A stretch of 64,000 nucleotides of DNA from Leucothrix mucor DSM 2157 (GCF_000419525.1 NZ_ATTE01000001.1:3842501-3906500), one strand, 5' to 3'. Shown: positions 8,808 through 18,179, counted from the stretch's first letter. Numbers and translations: made by a program. Notes: a model not told the origin generated them from the letters alone.

Positions 8808-9974
8808 CTATTTTTTCAATGCGCCTTTTAAGCTACCCGAAATCAGTACTGCTGCATCCAGTAAGCCACGCGGCGCATATAAATTACTGCGTACGGCCAG
8901 ATAGCTTGGCTGCCATACTGGGTTAAACTTTTCTTTGTAGCGCCGCAAACCTTCGAAATTATAGAACTGTTCACCGTGCTGGAACATTAAATTACCAATC
9001 TGATGCCACACGGGTGCTAAGCGATGCTTTTCCAGCCCTGATAATGGAGACATTCCTAAATTAAACCAGTGGTAGCCCTGCGCTTTCGCCCACAAAATGG
9101 ATTCCACAAACAAGTAATCCATTACACCTTTTGGTGCATCACTGTGATAACGCATTAAATCAATCGCTACCTCTTGCTGCTGACCACTGCACCAGAGATT
9201 ACCAAAGCCAACCACTTTCCCTTCAAAACGCACCACGGCACAAGGAAAGTGATGTAAGTAGTCGGTATTAAACGAGCCAATCGAAAAGCTTTTCTCACGC
9301 GTATTTTTGCTGCCCATCCAGTTTTCAGAAATCTGCTGAAGCTCGGGCAGTAACGGCGCTAGCTGTTCGGCTGATAATACCTCAAAGCTCAGATTCTCAC
9401 GCTTACCTTTACTTAATGCTTGGCGTAAGTCGGCCTGTTTTTTACCTTCCAGTGTGAAGTTAGGGAGCTCAACCAAGGCACTCTCACCTAACTTTAATAA
9501 CGCCATCCCCATATCGATATATAGCGGTAACCACTGAGTTGAGACCTGATAAAAAACGGTTTGCCCGCCTTGCAGGTCACATTGCTCGCGGAAGGTCCAT
9601 AGCAACTCTTCAAAATCCAACTCATCGCCGACCGGATCACCCATTGTAATCCAGCTCTTACCCTGAATTTGATACATCAGAAAACTGCGGCCGCTGTCGC
9701 TAAACAGAATGAACTTATCCGCCAGCAATACCAAAGCAGCATGCGCACACTGGCTATTGACTAGAATCGCAGCGGCTTTATCGAGACTTTCCTGATCAGG
9801 TAATTCCGGTGTGATGCAGCTCGGCCGCAACAAACGATATAGCGCAAAACCAATTCCCAGCACAATCAAAACGACACTGGCCCGTAAAAAGCGTGAGACA
9901 TTGCCATCTAATGCAAAAGACCACCAAAGGTCCGCTCGGTATTCAACATGCTTAAAGGCAAAAAACCAAGCCAT
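8808..9974 (-). CDS. mprF: MprF C-terminal half: DUF2156 aminoacyl-phosphatidylglycerol synthase domain
   Basis: The frame is open from a GTG at 10013, but the MprF-like sequence begins near the ATG at 9972-9974 (MAWFFAFKHVE). It contains the last membrane segment (about residues 33-50, VVLIVLGIGFALYRLL) and then the GNAT-like DUF2156 fold. Landmarks include SWITMGDPVG, RENLSFEVL, EVAIDLMRYHSDAPKGVMDYL and WFNLGMSPLSGL. This part transfers an amino acid from aminoacyl-tRNA to phosphatidylglycerol on the inner leaflet. If translated alone it could still act as a stand-alone synthase with one anchor. There is no strong ribosome site before the ATG. Confidence 0.85.
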   Translation of the reverse strand: MAWFFAFKHVEYRADLWWSFALDGNVSRFLRASVVLIVLGIGFALYRLLRPSCITPELPDQESLDKAAAILVNSQCAHAALVLLADKFILFSDSGRSFLMYQIQGKSWITMGDPVGDELDFEELLWTFREQCDLQGGQTVFYQVSTQWLPLYIDMGMALLKLGESALVELPNFTLEGKKQADLRQALSKGKRENLSFEVLSAEQLAPLLPELQQISENWMGSKNTREKSFSIGSFNTDYLHHFPCAVVRFEGKVVGFGNLWCSGQQQEVAIDLMRYHSDAPKGVMDYLFVESILWAKAQGYHWFNLGMSPLSGLEKHRLAPVWHQIGNLMFQHGEQFYNFEGLRRYKEKFNPVWQPSYLAVRSNLYAPRGLLDAAVLISGSLKGALKK

Positions 9975-11365
9975 AAGCTGCCGCCAACGATCACGCCTGT
10001 CAGCAGCAACCACTCAGGTGTCATTGCCTGTGCCATGAGCGAGGTTTTACGGTAAAACGCGCGTCGTCCGCTCCAAAGCAACGCCAGCATAGTTAATGAC
10101 AATAGTGCTATTTCGTAATCTAAGCCTTTGAATAGGCACGTTACGGCACTTAACATTAGCAGCCAAGCCGTAATATGCCATGCGCCATCCAAACGATTAA
10201 ACAGTCCATGCGCCAGAATTAACAAGCAAAATCCCGTGGCGCTGGCTAACAAATGAGAGGCTTCAATCAAGCTTAATGGGATAAATTCACCCAATAAAGT
10301 TTCCCGAGCGGGATCATTGGGTATTGAACCGGAGAATAGTAAAAACGCTCCCAACATAAACACTAGCGTTCCCAGTACTTGCGGGAAGAAGCGATTAATC
10401 CAGCGCTGCGCTTTATCACCCCAGCTTTGCACGGTACTGCGATGCTGTCCCCATTCGTGGACCAATAACAGCACGATGGTCACCAGAAACGGCAGGATGT
10501 AATAAAACAGTCTAAACACTAACAAAGTCGCCAGCATAATATCCTGCGGGACTTGTGGCAGCGCCAAGGTCATTGACGCTTCAAACACGCCCAAGCCACC
10601 CGGTACATGACTGATAATGCCAATCACCATAGACAGCACAAAAGCGGTGAGAATTTCGGTATAAGTGACTTGCACACTGTCCGGCAGCAGCAAATGCAGC
10701 ATGTATACGATGACAAAAATATCCAGCACAACCAGAATGATTTGCTGCAAGATCATCGAGCCTGATGGCAAGGCGAGTTGCCAATGCCGGAGCGTAATCA
10801 GCCGGCCATTCTTTCCAGTCCACAGCATAATGCCCGCTAGCGCCAGCAAGATTGCTACACCAGAAGCGCGTAGTTCTGTTTCCGACAGCATCGACAATTC
10901 AGTCAGTACAACCGGCTCCACCGCTAAGGCAATACCCAGCATGGCGGAGATACCAAAGGTAAACGTCAGTGAGGTCAGCAGGATGACATTCGCGATTTGC
11001 GAAGTATTGAGCCCCGCCAGTGAATACAAACGATAGCGAATGGAGCCACCAGATAATGCCGCTAGCCCCACGTTATGACCAACCGAATAAGCCGTAAATG
11101 AAGTCAGCGCCACTTTAGAGTACGGGATTTTCACCTTCATATAGCACAATGCCAGCACGTCGTAACAAGTCAGCATGAGGTAGGCAACCACAGTCACTAA
11201 CCCCGCCAATACGAGCTGCCAAGGCGAAATGGCATGTAGGGCCGCGAGCACATCGCCGGGGTTGATCGACTTGGCAATCTTCGATAAGCCAAACAAAGCC
11301 ATGCCAAAAATGCCGAGGCTGAGGAGTGCGACCAGCCAATGCCAGTTAAATTGCGGTAATTTCAT
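9908..11365 (-). CDS. mprF: MprF N-terminal half: lysylphosphatidylglycerol flippase-type membrane domain
   Basis: This 485-residue frame has about 12-13 membrane segments, including the conserved UPF0104-like part SGGSIRYRLYSLAGL and SHVPGGLGVFEASM that marks the flippase domain. The last 17 residues (from about LPLSM) fall after the T6 run and look unrelated to MprF, as expected when reading out of frame to a chance stop at 9908. The domain moves aminoacylated phosphatidylglycerol to the outer leaflet. Its ATG is divergent from the AstE/AspA-like gene at 11446. Confidence 0.88.
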   Translation of the reverse strand: MKLPQFNWHWLVALLSLGIFGMALFGLSKIAKSINPGDVLAALHAISPWQLVLAGLVTVVAYLMLTCYDVLALCYMKVKIPYSKVALTSFTAYSVGHNVGLAALSGGSIRYRLYSLAGLNTSQIANVILLTSLTFTFGISAMLGIALAVEPVVLTELSMLSETELRASGVAILLALAGIMLWTGKNGRLITLRHWQLALPSGSMILQQIILVVLDIFVIVYMLHLLLPDSVQVTYTEILTAFVLSMVIGIISHVPGGLGVFEASMTLALPQVPQDIMLATLLVFRLFYYILPFLVTIVLLLVHEWGQHRSTVQSWGDKAQRWINRFFPQVLGTLVFMLGAFLLFSGSIPNDPARETLLGEFIPLSLIEASHLLASATGFCLLILAHGLFNRLDGAWHITAWLLMLSAVTCLFKGLDYEIALLSLTMLALLWSGRRAFYRKTSLMAQAMTPEWLLLTGVIVGGSLWLGFLPLSMLNTERTFGGLLH

Positions 11366-11445
11366 TCGCTACCTTATGAAAATAAATGTAACTTTTAGGA
11401 GTGTCTACGCGTCATATAGATGGTTAATCATAAACATGAGCTATT

Positions 11446-12495
11446 ATGAAAGAAAAAAATCAAAATGATATGCTAACGTTTGGGGAACATGTCATTGCTC
11501 CCGGCGAGCGAAAAAGCATTGAACTGCCGGTCACTGACCTTTACACCCACACCACGCTGACCATGCCGATTCAGGTTATTCGCGGTAAGCGCCCCGGCCC
11601 TATCTTGTTCGTCAGCGCAGCGATTCACGGCGATGAAATCAATGGTATTGAGATTGTTCGGCGCGTACTGGACTATAAGGGCTTGGAGAAACTACGTGGA
11701 ACCTTAATCGCAGTTCCCATTGTGAATGTGCAGGGCTTTTTAGCGCAAACCCGCTACACGCCAGACCGTCGAGACCTCAACCGTAGCTTTCCCGGTAATA
11801 GCAAAGGTTCAGTTGCTGGCCGCTTGGCTCATCTATTTGTTGAAGAAATCGTTTCTAAATCAGACTGCGGCATCGACTTACATACTGCCGCAATTCACCG
11901 CGATAACCTCCCTCAGATTCGCGCCAAACTAGACAACCCTGAAACGCAGGCACTGGCTGAAGCCTTTGGCGCGGCGGTTATCATGAATGCTAATTTACGC
12001 GATGGTTCACTACGCCATTATGCGGCAGAAAATGGCATTCCTATGTTGTTGTTTGAAGCCGGTGAAGCATTGCGTTTTGATGAGTCCTGCATTCGTATCG
12101 GTATGCGCGGTGTGCTGAATGTCATGCGCCAACTGGGTATGTTGCCTAAGAAAAAATCTAAAAAACAGATCAGCTCGGTGATTGCGCATTCCTCGCATTG
12201 GGTGCGGGCACAGAGTAGCGGTATTTTGCGTGCCAAAGCTGAGCTTGGTACCCACGTTAAGAAGGGGCAGTTCTTAGGGACTATTTCCGACCCGTTTGGC
12301 ATGCAGGAAGAAACCATTAGCTCGCCCTATCGCGGCATTATCATTGGTTGTACCAATCTACCCCTATTGCACGAAGGCGATGCGGTCTTTCATATCGCGC
12401 ACTTTGATGATGAGCATGGAGCAATCGAAAGCATCGAAGCGCTGCACACTGAAACGGCAGAATGGGAAAATCCAATGTGGGCTGAAGTAAACTAA
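11446..12495 (+). CDS. Succinylglutamate desuccinylase/aspartoacylase family zinc hydrolase
   Basis: The 349-residue protein belongs to the M14-like AstE/AspA group. Zinc ligands are in AAIHGDE (H61, E64) and GIDLHTA (H146). The substrate-site stretch DLNRSFPG (110-117) and the catalytic-type glutamate in LLFEAGE (204-207) are present. The C-terminal part (about 250-330) is a beta-rich, biotinyl-like tail. The true substrate of this branch is often unknown: no astABCD genes are near, so N-succinylglutamate is unlikely. Some relatives sit with RimK-type ligases, which I do not see here. It is followed by a strong terminator. Confidence 0.85.
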   Translation: MKEKNQNDMLTFGEHVIAPGERKSIELPVTDLYTHTTLTMPIQVIRGKRPGPILFVSAAIHGDEINGIEIVRRVLDYKGLEKLRGTLIAVPIVNVQGFLAQTRYTPDRRDLNRSFPGNSKGSVAGRLAHLFVEEIVSKSDCGIDLHTAAIHRDNLPQIRAKLDNPETQALAEAFGAAVIMNANLRDGSLRHYAAENGIPMLLFEAGEALRFDESCIRIGMRGVLNVMRQLGMLPKKKSKKQISSVIAHSSHWVRAQSSGILRAKAELGTHVKKGQFLGTISDPFGMQEETISSPYRGIIIGCTNLPLLHEGDAVFHIAHFDDEHGAIESIEALHTETAEWENPMWAEVN

Positions 12496-12525
12496 GCCGA
12501 TACTACTCACCTGGCAATCGCACTT

Positions 12526-12565
12526 AAACAGCCATAGCCTAAGCCCTATGGCTGTTTCATTTTCA
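12526..12565 (+). terminator. Intrinsic terminator after the AstE/AspA-like gene
   Basis: A 12-bp stem (AAACAGCCATAG at 12526-12537 with CTATGGCTGTTT at 12546-12557) and an 8-base loop are followed by a T-rich tail (CATTTTC). Confidence 0.8.
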
Positions 12566-12606
12566 GTGATTGATTTAGTCGAATGTAACGTCCGGTATTA
12601 TCAATT

Positions 12607-12622
12607 TCACTTTCTAAAGTGA
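12607..12622. promoter_or_regulatory. Short palindrome upstream of dps
   Basis: TCACTTT-CT-AAAGTGA is a perfect 7-bp palindrome about 90 bp upstream of the dps start. It could be an operator. I do not recognise it as OxyR or Fur. Confidence 0.3.
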
Positions 12623-12710
12623 GCCTCCTACACTGTGTTCATTGATTTGAGGCGGCTCCAATCGGAGGCCACCATTCATTCTTTCACGACTATTCTTGGA
12701 GAATATCGCA

Positions 12711-13181
12711 ATGAGCACAATCGACATTGGCATTAATGAAACGGATCGTACAAATATCGCCAACGGCCTCAAGCGTCTACTGGCAGACTCTTATACGCTC
12801 TACTTGCAAACCCATAATTTCCACTGGAATGTTACCGGTATGCAGTTCCGCGAATTGCACCTGATGTTTGAAGAGCAATACACCGAGATGGCGATTGCGG
12901 TGGATGATGTGGCAGAACGTATTCGTACACTGGGCGTTGCTGCACCGGGTACTTACAAAGCCTTCGCAGAGCTGAGTTCAATTAAAGAAGTCGATGGCGT
13001 ACCAGAGGCAACTGAAATGGTTGCACTGCTAACCAAAGGCCATGAGCAGGTGGTGAGAACTTGCCGCGAAGTACTGAAAATCGCACAAGCTGCGGATGAT
13101 GAGTCTACTGCATCACTGGTTTCTGACCGGATGCGTCTGCATGAGAAAACAGCGTGGATGCTGCGAGCTATTCAGAAGTAA
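12711..13181 (+). CDS. dps: Dps family DNA-binding ferritin-like protein
   Basis: The protein is 156 residues from the ATG at 12711, with TTGGAGA a few bases upstream. An in-frame TTG at 12696 is less likely. The Dps ferroxidase ligands are in HNFHWNVTG and, one helix later, in [21 protein letters not shown]. Dps forms a 12-subunit cytosolic cage that oxidises Fe2+ with peroxide and protects DNA in starvation and oxidative stress. The N-terminal extension is short and poor in lysine, so DNA binding may be weak. The gene is isolated and ends at the bidirectional terminator at 13196-13225. Confidence 0.93.
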   Translation: MSTIDIGINETDRTNIANGLKRLLADSYTLYLQTHNFHWNVTGMQFRELHLMFEEQYTEMAIAVDDVAERIRTLGVAAPGTYKAFAELSSIKEVDGVPEATEMVALLTKGHEQVVRTCREVLKIAQAADDESTASLVSDRMRLHEKTAWMLRAIQK

Positions 13182-13195
13182 GCTCAAACGTTATG

Positions 13196-13225
13196 AAAAA
13201 GCCGGGACTTGCTCCCGGCTTTTTA
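13196..13225. terminator. Bidirectional terminator between dps and the META lipoprotein gene
   Basis: GCCGGGA (13201-13207) pairs with TCCCGGC (13213-13219) across a 5-base loop. It is flanked by an A run on the left and TTTTT on the right, so it can serve both convergent genes. Confidence 0.9.
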
Positions 13226-13232
13226 TTGTCTA

Positions 13233-13736
13233 TTACTTTTTAATGACCGCAGGTGTGCCTTTAAAATTCATCACGCGAGCATCGTCGGTTAACAAAGCCA
13301 GCGAAGTGCCATCTACTCTGTAGGATGTTACTTTTGATAAGTAATCGCTGACTTCACCATCTGCCTGCATCAAAGTACCTGGGCAAGCACGACGCGTACC
13401 CATCATTGGGCCGATTTTGATCTTATGCGCTGCCTCTAAAGTGATGCCACCGCCCATAATATTACAGCCGCCACGCACGCCGATTCGGTTATCGACCAAA
13501 GTCACTGAATAACGGTTTGCCGCATCGCCTGACTTCAGAGTCGGAGACGCTGTTTTCCCAACCATGCCGACACTGCTTAATTGCCAAGTCATCGCAGCAA
13601 GCGCTTCACTTAAATCAGCCGGTTTAGCTGTTACAGGGGTCGCTTTAGGGGCCGTTGCAGAGGTTCCGACACAGGCAGTGAGTAGCACAGTGCTCAAAAC
13701 AGTCGCAATATAGGCACTTAGTGGTCTTGTTTTCAT
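13233..13736 (-). CDS. META-domain (HslJ-like) lipoprotein
   Basis: From the ATG at 13734-13736 (CGGAG 8 bases upstream) the protein is 167 residues. The longer frame to 13772 adds 12 unlikely residues. It has a lipoprotein signal with lipobox LTAC (Cys22), then a short Ala/Thr/Pro-rich linker. A META domain covers about 45-160: MTWQLSSV, GVRGGCNIMGGG, and IKIGPMMGTRRACPG with the typical paired cysteines. META proteins such as HslJ are linked to envelope stress and novobiocin resistance. Its role here is unknown, and it is expected to be membrane-anchored. Confidence 0.82.
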   Translation of the reverse strand: MKTRPLSAYIATVLSTVLLTACVGTSATAPKATPVTAKPADLSEALAAMTWQLSSVGMVGKTASPTLKSGDAANRYSVTLVDNRIGVRGGCNIMGGGITLEAAHKIKIGPMMGTRRACPGTLMQADGEVSDYLSKVTSYRVDGTSLALLTDDARVMNFKGTPAVIKK

Positions 13737-13874
13737 TATTACTACTCCGGTAAATTTAGTGATTTTAACCATTCATATCCGGCTGTAAACCCTAATGTCG
13801 ACTTTTTACGCTCGCTTAACCTTAACTCAAATCCAGAAAGCAAAAATTAATCCCCCTCATTCGCGCCCAAGCCG

Positions 13875-13880
13875 TATAAT
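13875..13880 (+). promoter_or_regulatory. Candidate -10 box for rph
   Basis: A perfect TATAAT lies 33 bases before the rph ATG. I see no clear -35 at the right spacing. Confidence 0.35.
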
Positions 13881-13913
13881 TCATCCCATTTAGATTTTCC
13901 CTCAGGAGCTCCT

Positions 13914-14633
13914 ATGAGACCAAGCGGTCGTGCCACCGATGAAATGCGTAAGATAAGCTTTACCCGTGACTTTACGTGTCATGCAGAGGGCTCAGTATTG
14001 GTTGAGTTTGGCAACACCAAAGTGCTGTGCACTGCCAGTGTTGAAGAAAACGTACCCGGCTGGATGCGCGGCAAAGGTAAAGGCTGGGTGACTGCAGAAT
14101 ACGGCATGCTACCTCGCTCTACGCACTCTCGCATGGGACGTGAAGCAGCGCGCGGTAAGCAAACCGGTCGTACTCAGGAAATTCAACGCCTGATCGGACG
14201 TTCTTTACGGGCTGTGATGAATTTAGAAGCACTGGGCGAGCGTCAGGTTATTATCGACTGTGATGTGATTCAGGCTGATGGCGGCACCCGTACTGCATCA
14301 ATCAGTGGCGCTTATGTGGCCCTGCATGATGCGATGACCAAGCTAATGAAAAAGCGCAACCTGAAGCGCAATCCACTGCATGCCCAACTGGCCTCTGTTT
14401 CTGTGGGTATTTTCAATGGCGCGCCAGTATTGGATCTGGACTACCCTGAAGATTCCAATGCCGAAACGGATATGAATGTGGTTATGAATTCTGGTGGTCA
14501 TTTCATCGAAGTTCAGGGCACGGCGGAAGGCCACGCCTTTACTCGGACAGAAATGAACGACATGCTGGCCTTGGCAGAAAAAGGCATTAACGAGATTATG
14601 GCGGCACAAAACACAGTGTTAGGCCTGGAGTAA
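13914..14633 (+). CDS. rph: Ribonuclease PH
   Basis: The 239-residue protein is full length. It starts MRPSGR and carries the RNase PH signatures [30 protein letters not shown] and [18 protein letters not shown]. The enzyme trims the 3' ends of tRNA precursors by phosphorolysis. A CAGGAGC ribosome site precedes the ATG. It heads a co-directional group with rdgB 24 bp downstream, and the rph-rdgB pairing is conserved in many Proteobacteria. Confidence 0.97.
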   Translation: MRPSGRATDEMRKISFTRDFTCHAEGSVLVEFGNTKVLCTASVEENVPGWMRGKGKGWVTAEYGMLPRSTHSRMGREAARGKQTGRTQEIQRLIGRSLRAVMNLEALGERQVIIDCDVIQADGGTRTASISGAYVALHDAMTKLMKKRNLKRNPLHAQLASVSVGIFNGAPVLDLDYPEDSNAETDMNVVMNSGGHFIEVQGTAEGHAFTRTEMNDMLALAEKGINEIMAAQNTVLGLE

Positions 14634-14657
14634 CGACCGGTTAAGAGGACCAATGAA

Positions 14658-15242
14658 ATGCAAGTAGTACTCGCAAGCAGCAACGCCGGCAAGGTGCGTG
14701 AATTCATGCAACTGCTGGCCGGTGTCGGGATGGATGTGCGTCCGCAGTCTGAATTTAATGTGCCAGATGCGGATGAGACCGGCCTCACCTTTGTCGAAAA
14801 TGCCATTCTAAAAGCACGAAACGCGGCAGAGCTAACTGGCTTACCGGCAATTGCCGATGACTCAGGAATCGAAGTGGATTCGCTGCAAGGCCAGCCCGGC
14901 ATTTACTCAGCGCGTTATGCGGGCATTGGTGCGGGTGCTGCGGCTTGCAATCAAAAGCTGCTGTATGAGTTGAAAGGTGTTCCGGAAGCTCGGCGTACTG
15001 CACGCTTTCGTTGCTGCATTGTGATGCTGTTGCATGCCAATGATCCATCCCCCATTATTGCCGAAGGTACTTGGGAAGGTCGGATTTTGGAACAACTGAG
15101 TGGTGATCAGGGTTTTGGCTACGATCCCTTGTTCTTTGTGCCAACTCACAATATGGCAGCAGCACAAATGGACCCTCAGGAAAAAAACCGCATTAGCCAC
15201 CGAGGACAGGCTTTACAACACTTACTGGAGCGCTTGTCATGA
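14658..15242 (+). CDS. rdgB: XTP/dITP diphosphatase (RdgB/HAM1)
   Basis: The 194-residue protein starts with the family signature VLASSNAGKVREF and has DETGLTFVENAILKAR, IADDSGIEVD, GDQGFGYDPLF and the C-terminal SHRGQALQ. It hydrolyses deaminated purine triphosphates (XTP, ITP, dITP) to monophosphates, keeping them out of DNA and RNA. AGAGGA precedes the ATG. The stop overlaps the plsC start by 4 bp (ATGA), indicating translational coupling. Confidence 0.97.
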   Translation: MQVVLASSNAGKVREFMQLLAGVGMDVRPQSEFNVPDADETGLTFVENAILKARNAAELTGLPAIADDSGIEVDSLQGQPGIYSARYAGIGAGAAACNQKLLYELKGVPEARRTARFRCCIVMLLHANDPSPIIAEGTWEGRILEQLSGDQGFGYDPLFFVPTHNMAAAQMDPQEKNRISHRGQALQHLLERLS

Positions 15243-15985
15243 AACGATCTCCAATAATGACGGCTTGGTTGGGTTTTCGCTCGCTGTTACTGCTGGCAGG
15301 ATTTTTTCTGATTACCGGCGTGATGGGCGTGTTTTCACCCTTTCTCGGTATTTTCCCTTACCCATGGCGAGTGAAATACCTGCAAACCTGGGCAGGCTTG
15401 AGTATTGGCTGGGCGCGCCTGACCTGTGGCATCAAGTGGAAGGTGCAGGGCTTTGAGAATCTGGATCTTAATGAGCCAGCGATTATCTTGCCAAATCATC
15501 AGTCGACTTGGGAAACCATGTTTCTGCTGAACTTCATGCCTTCTATGTCATTTGTGATAAAGCAGGAGTTGTTGAGCATTCCATTTTTCGGTTGGGGCAT
15601 GGCCAAGTCACGCCCGATCGCAATTGATCGTAAGGCTGGTGGCTCAGCTGTTGAACAGATCAATGTGAATGGTAAAGAGCGCTTAGATGGCGGTAACTGG
15701 GTGTGTATTTTTCCGGAAGGCACTCGCGTAATGCCACAAGGAAAACCACTACGCTTCAAGCAAGGTGGAGCGTTACTGGCGCTTCACAGTGGTCGTCCAG
15801 TGTATCCGGTCGCTCACAATGCCGGTGAATGCTGGCCGCGTAATGGTCTGATCAAAACACCGGGAACGATTACGGTGAGCTTTGGCCCACGCATTGAAAC
15901 TACGGGAAAAACTTCAGAACAAATTATTAAAGAAGTTGAAGCTTGGATTAAAGCGGAGCGCGCGAATTTGCCACCGGTTCGCTAA
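15239..15985 (+). CDS. plsC: 1-acyl-sn-glycerol-3-phosphate acyltransferase (PlsC/LPLAT family)
   Basis: The 248-residue protein has an N-terminal membrane segment (about 15-33). The acyltransferase motif is NHQSTWET (86-93), where the usual HX4D is HX4E, a variant seen in several Proteobacteria. The second motif FPEGTR lies near 154-159. It adds the second acyl chain to lysophosphatidic acid at the inner membrane. It overlaps rdgB by 4 bp, in the co-directional group rph-rdgB-plsC-M48-ttcA-pip-dtd. Confidence 0.92.
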   Translation: MKRSPIMTAWLGFRSLLLLAGFFLITGVMGVFSPFLGIFPYPWRVKYLQTWAGLSIGWARLTCGIKWKVQGFENLDLNEPAIILPNHQSTWETMFLLNFMPSMSFVIKQELLSIPFFGWGMAKSRPIAIDRKAGGSAVEQINVNGKERLDGGNWVCIFPEGTRVMPQGKPLRFKQGGALLALHSGRPVYPVAHNAGECWPRNGLIKTPGTITVSFGPRIETTGKTSEQIIKEVEAWIKAERANLPPVR

Positions 15986-16041
15986 TCCTTGCGTATTTGT
16001 AACGCCCGCACCGATAAAACAAGAAAAACGGAGAGGACATC

Positions 16042-17238
16042 ATGAAACCAGAAGCCATTCGTTGCCAAAACGATCTTCAGCTATATAACACGCTGCTGAC
16101 TTATCCCGACGTGATCAAAGTGAATGAGATGATCGCGCGTCATGAAGAAAAAGGCCCGACCGGATTGCGGCGTCATTTACTCGCCACGTCGGTGCGTTTG
16201 AGTAAAGGCATGGCACCGGATGTGCATCGCATGGCGGATGAGTGCATCGAAACGCTGCAAATGGATATCCCTCTGGAGTTGTATGTTTACCCTAGCCCAC
16301 AGTTTAACGCCATGTGCTTTAAACCGGAGGAAGGTCGACTGCATGTGATGTTCTCCTCCAGCCTGCTGGAAGGCTTTAAGGATGATGAACTGAAGTTTGT
16401 AATCGGCCATGAGCTTGGGCATCACGTTTACAAGCATCATGATATTCCCATCGGTTATTTGCTCAAAGGTGAAGCGCCGGTTGGTCCTCGCTTAGCGCTG
16501 GAGTTGTTTGCCTGGTCTCGCTACGCTGAAATCTCTGCAGACCGTGCCGGTGCTCATTGCGCACAAAATCTGGATGCCGTGGCACGGGCTTTATTTAAAC
16601 TGGCCTCTGGTCTAACCGGCAGCTTGGTGCAATTTGATTTGCAGGACTTCCTAAAACAAGTCAATGAGATGCAGTTAGTCGATGCAGAGCCCGGACAAGG
16701 CGCACCCAAGCAAGACTGGTTCTCAACTCATCCATTTAGCCCCATGCGAGTTAAAGCATTGGATTTGTTTGATCAGTCTGAACTGGGTAATGGCACGCTT
16801 TCCAAAGATGATTTGGAAGTGGCGGTTCAGGGCGTCATGAGCCTGATGGAGCCTAGCTATCTGGAAGGCCAAACTAAAACCGCCATTCATATGCGCCGCT
16901 TATTATTTGCAGCCAGCTTGTGTGTTGCCGATGCCAGTGACGGTATTTCTGAGGAAGAAATCAAAGCGTTTGAAGCGTTCTTCGGCAAGGGTGAATTTGA
17001 TAAGAATCTCAATATTGAACAACTAAAAGTCACCCTAGATGAGCGCATTAAAACCGCTAAAGAACTGGCCTCAACACCACAATTGATGCAGGTCATGCGC
17101 GACTTATGTACTATGTCACGCGCCAGTGGCCACACCACTGAGGCAGAACGTGATGTGATGAATGAAATCGCTGATAAATTAGGTGTCCCGCGCAGTTTTA
17201 TCTGTCAGGCACTTGCTCAAGCTGTAGAACCGGATTAA
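16042..17238 (+). CDS. M48 family zinc metallopeptidase with C-terminal TerB-like domain
   Basis: The 398-residue protein has an M48 peptidase core. The zinc site HELGHH gives H123, E124 and H127, and the third ligand is E163 in [12 protein letters not shown]. Unlike HtpX it has no clear membrane spans and no signal peptide, so it looks cytosolic. Residues about 285-395 form an acidic helical region ([20 protein letters not shown] and a later [16 protein letters not shown]) resembling a TerB domain. The substrate is unknown. It sits between plsC and ttcA (4-bp gap to ttcA). Confidence 0.85.
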   Translation: MKPEAIRCQNDLQLYNTLLTYPDVIKVNEMIARHEEKGPTGLRRHLLATSVRLSKGMAPDVHRMADECIETLQMDIPLELYVYPSPQFNAMCFKPEEGRLHVMFSSSLLEGFKDDELKFVIGHELGHHVYKHHDIPIGYLLKGEAPVGPRLALELFAWSRYAEISADRAGAHCAQNLDAVARALFKLASGLTGSLVQFDLQDFLKQVNEMQLVDAEPGQGAPKQDWFSTHPFSPMRVKALDLFDQSELGNGTLSKDDLEVAVQGVMSLMEPSYLEGQTKTAIHMRRLLFAASLCVADASDGISEEEIKAFEAFFGKGEFDKNLNIEQLKVTLDERIKTAKELASTPQLMQVMRDLCTMSRASGHTTEAERDVMNEIADKLGVPRSFICQALAQAVEPD

Positions 17239-17242
17239 TACC

Positions 17243-18139
17243 ATGAACCAACCACAAGCCACTGCTTCCATCGAATTTTCCAAGTTGCAAAAGCGCCTGC
17301 GCAAAGCAAGCGGTGAAGCCATTGTGGATTACAATATGATTGAGCCCGGCGACCGGATTATGGTTTGCCTGTCCGGCGGTGCCGACAGCTACACCATGTT
17401 GGATATACTGCTACACATGCAGCAAAAAGCGCCGATTGAATTCTCAATCGTTGCGGTAAATCTGGACCAAAAACAGCCCGGTTTCCCTGAGCATGTGCTG
17501 CCTGCCTATTTAGAAAAACTAGGCGTTGAATATAAGATTTTAGAGGAAGATACCTACAGTATTGTGGTGGATAAAGTACCCGAAGGTAAAACCACCTGCG
17601 CGCTGTGTTCACGTTTACGACGCGGTATTCTCTATAATGCGGCACAGGAACTGGGCGCAACTAAAATTGCCCTTGGCCACCATCGCGAAGATATTTTAGA
17701 AACTGTGCTGCTGAATATGTTCTATGCCGGTAGCTTGAAAACCATGCCACCTAAATTGGTGTCGGATGATGGCCGCAATATTGTGATTCGCCCATTGGCT
17801 TATTGCAAAGAAGCGGATATCAAAGCCTACTCCCAAGCTCAGGCGTTCCCAATTATTCCCTGTAATTTATGCGGCTCACAGCCAAACCTTCAGCGCCAGG
17901 CCATGAAGCAATTGCTCAGTGAGTGGGATCGTGATTTTCCCGGCCGCTTATCAAGCATGATGAGTGCGCTTGGCAAGGTCAGCCCATCCCATCTGCTCGA
18001 TCGTAATTTATACGATTTTGTGGGCATTCAAACTCAGGATAAGCCCTTGGAAGATGGCGATACCTTGTTTGATGCACCACAGATTCCCATGCCAGTATCA
18101 CCAAGCACTCAATCCGTGATACCTATCTGGAAAAAATAA
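17243..18139 (+). CDS. ttcA: tRNA 2-thiocytidine(32) synthetase TtcA
   Basis: The 298-residue protein has the PP-loop SGGADS (44-49) that adenylates C32. The cysteine pair C119/C122 ([10 protein letters not shown]) and the C207/C210 pair ([12 protein letters not shown]) include the ligands of its [4Fe-4S] cluster. It makes 2-thiocytidine at position 32 of some tRNAs, using persulfide sulfur. It begins 4 bp after the M48 gene. The C-terminal tail (from about 270) is poorly conserved, as usual. Confidence 0.96.
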   Translation: MNQPQATASIEFSKLQKRLRKASGEAIVDYNMIEPGDRIMVCLSGGADSYTMLDILLHMQQKAPIEFSIVAVNLDQKQPGFPEHVLPAYLEKLGVEYKILEEDTYSIVVDKVPEGKTTCALCSRLRRGILYNAAQELGATKIALGHHREDILETVLLNMFYAGSLKTMPPKLVSDDGRNIVIRPLAYCKEADIKAYSQAQAFPIIPCNLCGSQPNLQRQAMKQLLSEWDRDFPGRLSSMMSALGKVSPSHLLDRNLYDFVGIQTQDKPLEDGDTLFDAPQIPMPVSPSTQSVIPIWKK

Positions 18140-18179
18140 GCTATTATCAAAGGCTGTTTACTGAGCAATTGAGTGGTAT

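Larger units (their letters stand above)
8808..11365 (-). pseudogene. mprF: mprF, bifunctional phosphatidylglycerol aminoacyltransferase/flippase, interrupted by a frameshift
   Basis: Together the two overlapping frames 9908-11365 and 8808-10013 encode one complete MprF of the usual size (about 850 residues): an N-terminal multi-span flippase and a C-terminal DUF2156 aminoacyl-PG synthase. The switch falls at a run of six A on the plus strand (9960-9965; T6 in the gene). Before the run the frame reads SLWLGF and after it FAFKHVEYRADLWW in the next frame, which joined give the conserved MprF stretch. Adding one T, or a -1 ribosomal shift on T TTT TTG, restores it. It may be a sequencing error, a real mutation or programmed frameshifting. 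MprF attaches Lys or Ala to phosphatidylglycerol, reducing surface charge and giving resistance to cationic peptides. Confidence 0.85.
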
